64,000 bases of DNA from Amphiura filiformis (taxonomy: Eukaryota > Echinodermata > Ophiuroidea > Amphilepidida > Amphiuridae). The notes under the pieces were generated by a model. That model was not told where the DNA came from. It searched no databases and saw only the letters and a program-made list of their open reading frames with translations. How positions within the stretch are numbered: position 1 is the stretch's first letter; the number at the start of each line of letters is the position of its first letter. The translations under genes and the position numbers were made by a program. This document shows positions 58,484 to 64,000 of the stretch, one piece after another. Where the stretch lies: NCBI RefSeq assembly GCF_039555335.1, contig NC_092647.1, positions 12,965,094 to 13,029,093 on the forward strand, read 5' to 3'.

Positions 58484-60597
58484 ATGTACACACGATTACC
58501 GCTGATGATGTAACTGTGGCTACCACAAAAGACGCAACAACTATGTCATCGGACCAATTCCCGAGTACACCGAATTGTACGCTTACAACCACCAACGATT
58601 CTTTCTCCGAACTTAAACTTGTAATGACACTCTCGCCAGCCATCATATACATGAAGCTAAATTTCACAGATTTAGAATTTAGGTCTGCAACTGCCTATTT
58701 GAATGAAACCTCAAACATTCTGGATCCATTCACGTGGATTTGGGCAAGCAAGGGTAAAGGTTATCTTTTACTGCGTTTTTACGATAACTACTTGGTCTCC
58801 TCCTTCGGAACGCTGAGTTCGGGCGTTCATTATACAAACATTCGACTTGATACAACTTATTGTCAAAATTTCATGAACGTTTCAGACGCGGCCAAGCTCG
58901 AAATATTGGCTCACTTTTTGACGCTATTTAGTAATAGAGCATGCGCAAGTATAAATGAAATGTGTAACGATTATCAGGTTTGTCAAGCCTTCCTATTTGA
59001 CCGTGCTGACGTTGTTTCAGTTCTAAGGGTGCTCCTTAATTCCCTTCATTATGTACTATTAAGGTCAACTTATAATAAATGCTGGTCAGTGCCCCAGGGG
59101 AGCGTAAAAAGCAACGAGTTGGTTGGAACCCGGGTTGACAAATATACTGCTGCTTATAGTGTTTACTTCAAAATTGTGAGTGTTCTAACGCAGACATTGA
59201 TTCTGACGTATTTTGCCCTCATCATGGTAGAGCTGATAACGCAGAAGAAATCACCAATTCACATGTCAAATTCTGAAGTATGGATAGGAGCAAATAATAG
59301 TGTACCGGTTGGGTTGAAATATTGGCTGTTTACTTGGAATGGTGGGAAATATGGATCCAGATTGGTGTCTTCTCTGCGATATCTTATCACGTTCATGTTG
59401 ATAAATCTGGTTAGTTTTCTAGATTTAATCGTAATGTATTTCATCGATGACACTTACCAAGTTAAACGTGCATCTGTATTTCGGTACATGATTAGTTTTA
59501 ACACGTATCTGATATTGCTCGTGTTCTATTGCTTTTGTACCTTAGTCATGACAGTGATTTTTTTATTTGTGATTTGGCGCAAATACGAACAGCTACAAAG
59601 TGCAGTGAAATACGCTATTCAGATGCACAGAAGATTGATACCAAGTATGAAAGGCTCCACAGACATGAATCTGCAATCTCATATATCCTGGGATATCGAA
59701 TTGCGGAATTATATGACACATTGCATCCGGGTACCGTTTGATAAGCGATATACATTCGACTTTGTGAATGACATCTCTCCCTTCCCTGCTTGGATCAATT
59801 TCCCATTTTCTGTAATTTACACAATATATGTATTAATTATTTGTTTTCCAACTCTTGTAATGCTCTTCATCATGCTCTTTGTTTTTCGGTATTTTTTTAT
59901 TCAAGGTGGGTACAAAAATGGTACACAAATCTCATTTACAATATTACTTTTTGTAATAGTATTCGTTGTTCAGTATAAAATTATGAGTGGCATTGTTATA
60001 TCTGGCACATTTTCTACCATCTACACATTGTCAGGCTTGGTGCTCAACTTTGCAGAAATTGACCTCGCAATTCTGTTAACAATTGCAATGTGTGGGTATG
60101 CAACATCAGAAGTCAACAGATTCTACGATAGATACTTCAGTCTTACCCAGAATATCATCAAAGAAGCTAGAGAAATTGATAAATCAAGAGAAAACTGCAA
60201 CCCGTCTTCAGCATCTATGATTAGTTCTGACTTATTTTGGTATGTCGTCAATAATTGTCAGCCTGTAGGGTTTCATGTAGTGCTAGGTTTAAGCACTGTC
60301 TTGTTTAAAGGCGCTTTTCTTTAGCTTGGTTACTCAATGCTGAATTTGGCTCATGCCATTGATCAGGTAACAGACACGTCTAAGCTCGTGTACGCATTGA
60401 CCATCCCGCTGGTGATTCCTCTTCTTCAGAACATAGTCAGTTCAGACTCGGATAGAAAAGCGGGGGAATATGACTTAAAGTCCCGAGTACACAATGCTGT
60501 GGTTGAATTCAATGAAGAATATGGTAATCAAAGATTGACCAAAGAACAAGATGAACTGTTGGAGGAAGAAGGAGACTCACATTCTCACAGTGGTTAG
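58484..60597 (+). CDS. Gene C exon 2: unrecognised multi-pass membrane protein, one internal UAG
   Basis: This is the most complete copy. After the TCTTAATAG acceptor it encodes an ectodomain of about 210 residues with sequons NCT, NDS, NFT, NET and NVS, and cysteines in TYCQNF, RACAS, EMCNDYQVCQ and NKCWS. Hydrophobic segments follow: near LTQTLILTYFALIMVELI, LITFMLINLVSFLDLIVMYF, NTYLILLVFYCFCTLVMTVI, VIYTIYVLIICFPTLVMLFI, ILLFVIVFVVQY, LVLNFAEIDLAILLTIAM, VVLGLSTVLFKGAFL and LVYALTIPLVIPLL. The single in-frame stop is TAG at 60322-60324, where A and B have TGG (Trp). The frame then continues to TAG at 60595-60597, four or five codons earlier than in A and B. Exon 1 plus exon 2 is 723 codons including the final stop. 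Function unknown; a signal peptide and many membrane spans suggest a cell-surface protein. Confidence 0.85.
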
Positions 60598-61037
60598 GCC
60601 ATGATAATTTGATTGTACTGCGTTAATCTACGTAAACTAAGTTCCAACTTACTAGTAGCTCGGTTGCATGTAGCTAATACTTCACTTTTATAAATACACG
60701 TTCAAGTTGGGAAAAAAGACAGGTATAATAGAGGAAGTAATTTTGGAATACTTTTCTAGGATATAGGTTTTAATCAAAACAATTAATTTAGGCCTCGTAT
60801 TTTGAAATCTAACGAGTTTGCACAGCAAAACCAATAATATACAACATGCACAATGTGTACAGTTAGGAACTCCAACACCCGCTGCGATTGACTCCCAGAT
60901 GTTTTTGCTGAACCTTACTCGCTTACTTCCTTACTCAGCAACCTTTTGGTCTGAAATGGACATATCTCTAAATGCCACGAAGGTATGACCCCATGAGTGG
61001 TGTCATATGAAAGAGGAAAACATAAAGAATATAATAA
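60598..61037. other. 3' flank of gene C
   Basis: The first ~300 bases are colinear with the gene A flank (TGATTGTACTGCGTTAA, ACGTTCAAGTTGGGAAAA), including the empty site of the 40328-40694 element. Homology fades near 60900. Confidence 0.65.
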
Positions 61038-61179
61038 AAATATTTCCAAACGTCAGCGGTCATCCAGGGGTCAAAAAAGGTCATTTTAACCTAAAATGCT
61101 CCGATTGAGCTTACATTTAAATGCAATGGTCCTTATGGCATTCTAAACATTTAAAAAATATTTTAAAATTCATTTAAGG

Positions 61180-61370
61180 TCATTAAGGGGTCATAAAGGG
61201 GTCAAAGGTCACATTTTTCAAAATGCTCCAATTGAGCTGAATGAAATTTATATGCAATGATCCTTATGACATTCTAAACATTTTAAAATCATTTTAAGAT
61301 TCCTTGAAGGTCATTAGGGGGTCATAAAGGGGTCAAAGGTCAAGTTTTCCAAAATGCTCCGATTGAGCTG
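61180..61370. repeat. Half-site clusters within the duplication (also 62300-62490)
   Basis: AGGTCATTAAGGGGTCATAA then AGGGGTCAAAGGTCA occurs twice per unit (near 61186 and 61308), alternating with AAAATGCTCC.ATTGAGCT. Half-sites are spaced 5, 5 and 1 nt in the direct orientation. Confidence 0.75.
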
Positions 61371-61842
61371 AAATTTAAACGCAATGATCCTTATGACATT
61401 CTTAACATGTTTTAAATATTTTAACATTCATTCAGAGGTCAAAATTCAAGTTTTCAAAATACCAGCTTTCCACAATCAAGGTATATTAAAACGGCAATTA
61501 ATGAAAGTCTTATTAAAATTAATACTATCCATCACAGTATTGCTGCTTGATCAGATCGTCACAGTCATCTGCCTAACTTACCTCGTGCCCTTGCAAAGGG
61601 CACAGTTGCTCTAGTTTATTTATATTCTTTACTTTTTCTCTTTCATTAACACCACTCGGCCGGTCATACCTTCGTAGCATTTCGAGATTATGTCCATTAC
61701 AGACTCCGGGTGACAGTGGTATAGGCCTACCACAATATACTGCCGAAGCCACATGGTTCAGCTATGGTGCGGTTATCGCTCTAGTTAAGAGAAGTGTGCA
61801 CATTGAGCTCAGTCACGATTCATCTGTCGTATTCTGATACTA

Positions 61843-62156
61843 TTAAGGGATCTAAAATGAGCGTTTATTGCGTTTCGACAGTATTTTTGTGGGACATGAG
61901 AGCACCTCAGACCTATCGAATTGCATTCTGAATACGAAGCATGTCTTTCTGATATCAAATAATTTTCATTTTTGAAAATCACAATATAATACAAATTTTA
62001 TGACAAATTATAAAAATTTGATATTTTTCAAATTTTGATATTTAACAGTCCTCGAAGTAAATTATATAAATCTAATGATATATTCTTAAAGTATATGTAG
62101 CAGGGAGGAAAAGCCGACGGTCAATTGAAAATTTTGACCTTTCATATTGAAGATAT
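61843..62156. mobile_element. P1-family MITE, copy 4 (right part missing)
   Basis: TTAAGGGATCTAAAATGAGC starts the element, followed by the GGGACATGAGAGCACCTCAG arm. It is cut off by the duplication junction at 62156/62157. The corresponding piece in the second unit is 62959-63133. Confidence 0.8.
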
Positions 62157-63133
62157 AAAAATATTTCCAAACGTCAGCGGTCATCCAGGGGTCAAAAAAG
62201 GTCATTTTAACCTAAAATGCTCCGATTGAGCTTACATTTAAATGCAATGGTCCTTATGGCATTCTAAACATTTAAAAAATATTTTAAAATTCATTTAAGG
62301 TCATTAAGGGGTCATAAAGGGGTCAAAGGTCACATTTTTCAAAATGCTCCAATTGAGCTGAATGAAATTTATATGCAATGATCCTTATGACATTCTAAAC
62401 ATTTTAAAATCATTTTAAGATTCCTTGAAGGTCATTAGGGGGTCATAAAGGGGTCAAAGGTCAAGTTTTCCAAAATGCTCCGATTGAGCTGAAATTTAAA
62501 CGCAATGATCCTTATGACATTCTTAACATGTTTTAAATATTTTAACATTCATTCAGAGGTCAAAATTCAAGTTTTCAAAATACCAGCTTTCCACAATCAA
62601 GGTATATTAAAACGGCAATTAATGAAAGTCTTATTAAAATTAATACTATCCATCACAGTATTGCTGCTTGATCAGATCGTCACAGTCATCTGCCTAACTT
62701 ACCTCGTGCCCTTGCAAAGGGCACAGTTGCTATTTATATATTCTTTACTTTTTCTCTTTCATTAACACCACTCGGGCGGTCATACCTTCGTAGCATTTCG
62801 AGATTATGTCCATTACAGACTCCGGGTGACAGTGGTATAGGCCTACCACAATATACTGCCGAAGCCACATGGTTCAGCTATGGTGCGGTTATCGCTCTAG
62901 TTAAGAGAAGTGTGCACATTGAGCTCAGTCACGATTCATCTGTCGTATTCTGATACTATTAAGGGATCTAAAATGAGCGTTTATTGCGTTTCGACAGTAT
63001 TTTTTGTGGGACATGAGAGCACCTCAGACCTATCGAATTGCATTCTGAATACGAAGCATGTCTTTCTGATATCAAATAATTTTCATTTTTGAAAATCACA
63101 ATATAATACAAATTTTATGACAAATTATAAAAA

Positions 63134-63317
63134 TGCAGTTTAATTTGTACATATCAAATGAAACACAAAATTATCCCTGCAGCTGAAATGGGATCGCCCT
63201 CGTGAGGTCACAATTGGGTGCCTTGTTTGGTCGGTGGCCATTTTGTTTGCTAATGCCATTCTCTGTCAGTTTTTCAGCAAGAACGGACGCAGAAATTTTT
63301 TATTCAACTATAAGACA
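63134..63317 (+). promoter_or_regulatory. Possible promoter / 5' UTR
   Basis: GGTGGCCATTTTGTTTGC contains a GCCATTTTG word like a YY1 site, which is often close to animal transcription starts. This stretch directly precedes the candidate first exon and is the first non-repeat sequence after the tandem duplication. Confidence 0.35.
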
Positions 63318-63432
63318 ATGAATAGGCCGTCAAAAAAAAAAAAAAAAGTGGGTAGTGGTGAATCCAACGGATGTGGATACAAAACACATCAAGGATACCT
63401 CGAATATGAACAACTGGAAAGAAAAAAAGCAA
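63318..63432 (+). CDS. Candidate first coding exon of an unidentified gene
   Basis: ATG at 63318 opens MNRPSKKKKKVGSGESNGCG then YKTHQGYLEYEQLERKKA plus one base, followed by a good donor, GTAAGC, at 63433. The Lys-rich start could be a nuclear localisation signal. I do not recognise the protein and no second exon is visible before 64000. Codon content looks less AT-skewed than the flanks. It could be a chance ORF. Confidence 0.4.
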
Positions 63433-64000
63433 GTAAGCTTACAGGTTACAGCACATCACACCACATGAAATGAATTGTGACGGTACAATGAACAGTCCGG
63501 AGTTGTTTGTATAACTCGATAAAACTTTCGTGGTCGATTGTCTAAACAGTGATCCGAGGAAGTCAGGCATGTATGAGTACTATTGATTGGGATTGCCGGA
63601 CTGGTGGCATGGAATAATTCTAATGTGTCGAAATGTTGGAGACGAGATCTTAGCGCTATTACATTTGTCAGAAGAGAGACTACATTTATCCTATGCTTGT
63701 AAGCGGTGGCAACAGCCGATGGCCAAATAGAGTATTTGTATTTTGCGTCAACAGTGAATAAACACGGTGAGAAATTTGCTTTCAAAATTGTCAAACGTGG
63801 TCGTCTACATGTATACATGTATGTACATTATTAATGGTAACATAGACCACTGAATCACGGTAGTATATAGCCGGGGGGGGGGGGTTCACTGGGTTATCAG
63901 GGTTTTGACCTCATAAATATTTATAAATCATGCAGGTAGTGGAATGGAAAATGCGTGAAATTAAGGGAAAGCAAAGTTTTGAACCATTTCTATGTTCATC
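63433..64000. other. Right edge, no supported gene
   Basis: It contains CATGTATACATGTATGTACA near 63805 and an 11-12-base G run near 63875. The minus-strand frame at 63456-63818 has no recognised domain. Confidence 0.4.

Larger units (their letters stand above)
61038..63133. repeat. ~1-kb direct tandem duplication
   Basis: 61038-62014 is repeated almost perfectly at 62157-63133 (both start AAAAATATTTCCAAACGTCA). The first unit continues 142 bases further, into a P1-family MITE, before the second begins. Few differences are visible (for example GCTCTAGTTTATTTATATTC against GCTATTTATATATTC), so the event looks recent. Open frames within it occur in duplicate and are not supported as genes. Confidence 0.9.

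Overview
The window looks like nuclear DNA of an invertebrate animal, most likely a marine deuterostome (echinoderm, hemichordate or cephalochordate). The reasons are short exons in long AT-rich introns with GT-AG boundaries, an ORC4 gene close to the vertebrate protein, many foldback MITEs, LINE fragments, tRNA-derived SINEs ending in GCGCTATATAAAT, and the recurrent word GGCCTA. Nothing looks prokaryotic or viral. The species cannot be named from sequence alone.

Left half (about 5.9-29.3 kb, minus strand): nine exons of ORC4, the origin recognition complex subunit 4. They run from the start codon at 29335 to a splice donor at 5938. The nine exons join in phase and encode about 351 residues of a protein that is usually about 436. 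The last exon or exons (about 85 residues) are not visible and probably lie beyond base 1. A decayed LINE (183-2945) sits between the last visible exon and the window edge. The introns are packed with inverted-repeat elements, a ~587-bp tandem array, a SINE, LINE fragments, a hAT-like insertion with a perfect 8-bp target duplication, and an array of AGGTCA-type half-sites between two near-identical MITEs.

Middle (29.3-33.7 kb): no gene recognised. It holds several MITEs, including one built around the repeated word GGGGCAAAACGGAACCC, and pyrimidine-rich simple repeats.

Right half (33.7-60.6 kb, plus strand): three tandem copies (A, B, C) of a two-exon gene for a multi-pass membrane protein that I do not recognise. 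Exon 1 encodes a signal peptide. A phase-1 intron follows, then one long exon encoding a Cys-containing, N-glycosylation-rich ectodomain of about 210 residues and seven or eight hydrophobic segments. The predicted proteins are 722-726 residues. Most of the protein is strongly conserved between copies, but a stretch of about 45 residues at the end of the ectodomain and into the first membrane segment is very different. Each copy carries its own lesion: a 1-nt deletion in A, a TTAA-flanked MITE plus a 1-nt deletion in B, and one UAG in place of Trp in C. Homology between copies extends into the 5' leader and about 2 kb past the stop codon.

Right edge (61-64 kb): a ~1-kb direct tandem duplication containing GGGTCA/AGGTCA arrays, then a possible first exon of another plus-strand gene at 63318-63432. 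Many of the inverted-repeat elements are bounded by TTAA, which suggests piggyBac-type mobilisation of short non-autonomous elements.
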